From positions 1 to 50,804 of the forward strand of contig JAISVU010000175.1 of assembly GCA_031271375.1 (NCBI GenBank): a stretch of 50,804 nt of DNA, given 5' to 3'. The notes under the pieces were generated by a model that worked only from the letters and a program-made list of their open reading frames with translations, was not told where the DNA came from and did not search any database. Below, in pieces: positions 50,053 to 50,804 of this stretch (position 1 is the stretch's first letter; each line of letters opens with the position of its first letter). The DNA is from Clostridiales bacterium (GTDB taxonomy: Bacteria; Bacillota; Clostridia; Lachnospirales; WRAX01). Both the position numbers and the translations under genes were made by a program.

Positions 50053-50804
50053 ACACCTCGTCGGCGTCGCCGCGGCCGCTGATGTCTTCCATTACGGCTT
50101 CGAAGGAACCGGGGGTCCAGGTACGTTTTTTCGAATAGTATTTTATGCAAATCTTGTAAAATTTATCCGGCAGAAGCAAGATTGCGTATAGCGCCTTCAT
50201 CTCGGCCTTCGAGAGCGGGTTTTCGGCGCAGTACAATTCTATTATTTCCGGCATGTCCATATATGACCCGGTACGCAGATGCCGCTTGATTACCGATGAA
50301 AGATCATGTAAAAAATGATCGTTGCTGCCTTCGTCGAAAGAGGTGATGAATGCCTGTTCTCCGTTTATGAGGACAGTCTCTTCCTTCAAAGCGTTGTGGG
50401 CAAAGGTTCTCGGGCGCGGCGGAACCGTAAGCAGATCAATGACGCCCGGTTCGGAGCAAATCTCCATACTGCGGTTCAAGCGTCTTTCATAGCTGTCGTA
50501 ATACTTCAAAAACATCACGTCGAAATCAGAAAGGCGGCCCTGGCGCAGAACAGTCTTTTTAAAGGAACGCAGCCGGTTCTTTTGCTTTTCAAAGCCGCCG
50601 TTCGGCATAAACTCGCCGTATTCAACGCACACGCCGGGCTTTCCTGGGAACCTTTCATAAAACCCCGCCTTGCCCGTTATCCGGTGCATTCGCGCTATTT
50701 TCCGTAAAATCTGGTGAAACTGCACATGATCGTCGAACCGCGCTTCTCTGCCCTTTATGTATGCCGAGGCGGTGTAAAGCCCGTCCTCCTGACGCACGAA
50801 GGGT
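50021..50804 (-). CDS. CotS-like spore coat kinase homologue (5' end outside window)
   Basis: At least 260 residues are visible; the frame stays open to the window edge, so the N-terminus is missing. It has the CotS/YutH-like kinase-fold pattern: YTASAYIKGREARFDD near the start of the visible part, then helices with FHQILRKIARMH, and the weak catalytic-loop equivalent FAHNALKEETVLIN followed by FITSFDEGSNDHFLHDLSS. The usual HGD of active kinases reads AHN here, so activity is doubtful. Homologues sit in spore coats. Its stop overlaps the PEGA protein gene start by 32 bases. Confidence 0.75.
   Translation of the reverse strand, partial: PFVRQEDGLYTASAYIKGREARFDDHVQFHQILRKIARMHRITGKAGFYERFPGKPGVCVEYGEFMPNGGFEKQKNRLRSFKKTVLRQGRLSDFDVMFLKYYDSYERRLNRSMEICSEPGVIDLLTVPPRPRTFAHNALKEETVLINGEQAFITSFDEGSNDHFLHDLSSVIKRHLRTGSYMDMPEIIELYCAENPLSKAEMKALYAILLLPDKFYKICIKYYSKKRTWTPGSFEAVMEDISGRGDADEVYVSGFFERFL

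Noticed and set aside
1..50804. tRNA, rRNA, transposase and prophage genes.
   Set aside because: None was recognised by eye on either strand; a covariance-model scan would be needed to exclude small RNAs.

Overview
The window looks like chromosomal DNA from a moderately GC-rich, endospore-forming-type Clostridia (Firmicutes), probably an uncultured gut or anaerobic-digester lineage. The evidence is strong AGGAGG-type ribosome binding sites, a linked mreBCD-PBP2-minCDE-rodA cluster, a yggS-sepF-yggT cluster, a SpoVB-like flippase, a CotS-like kinase, bactofilin and PEGA proteins, an Asp23 plus DAK2/YloV pair, and a sugar ABC importer without its own ATPase. The genus cannot be fixed from this sequence. 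No tRNA, rRNA, CRISPR array, prophage or transposase was recognised.

Layout. 2-6487 (+): the 3' part of a giant Ig-like-repeat surface protein, a MacB/FtsX permease broken by an in-frame TAG, and a methyltransferase. 6480-15237 (-): one long cell-shape and division cluster, read from the right as mreB, mreC, mreD, mrdA (PBP2), minC, a VapB-like antitoxin with a truncated vapC, minD, minE, rodA, mgsA. 15323-16752 (-): a DinJ/YafQ toxin-antitoxin pair and murI. 16870-18250 (+): an ECF sigma factor and its membrane anti-sigma factor behind a candidate ECF-type promoter. 18417-25325: a sugar importer (two permeases and a binding lipoprotein) split by a histidine phosphatase and an AT-rich ADP-ribosyltransferase, with a divergent GH65 phosphorylase. 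25420-27661 (+): a two-gene AmmeMemoRadiSam unit. 27700-29234: intergenic repeats and a Sel1-TIR gene broken by TAG. 29345-36061 (+): vanW-like gene, Fe-S aldo/keto reductase, asp23, DAK2/yloV, recG. 36148-37951 (+): an ATPase plus HNH nuclease pair resembling Septu (PtuA/PtuB). 38009-47486 (+): anmK, DUF1461 membrane protein, SpoVB/MurJ-like flippase, sirtuin, HlyD-like protein, HD-GYP-like protein, yggS, sepF, yggT. 47605-50804 (-): bactofilin, PEGA protein and the 3' part of a CotS-like kinase.

Most of the window is housekeeping for the envelope: peptidoglycan precursors and turnover (murI, anmK, flippase), elongation (mreBCD, PBP2, RodA) and septum placement (minCDE, sepF, yggT). Three AT-rich genes or pairs of immunity or toxin type are set into this GC-rich background: the ADP-ribosyltransferase, the Sel1-TIR gene and the ATPase-HNH pair. 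Each lies beside a small palindrome followed by CCTACG or CCTACA. That association, two genes broken by in-frame TAG, a likely AUU start for PBP2, a near-consensus promoter inside yggS and a family of multi-hairpin spacers are the main points for follow-up.
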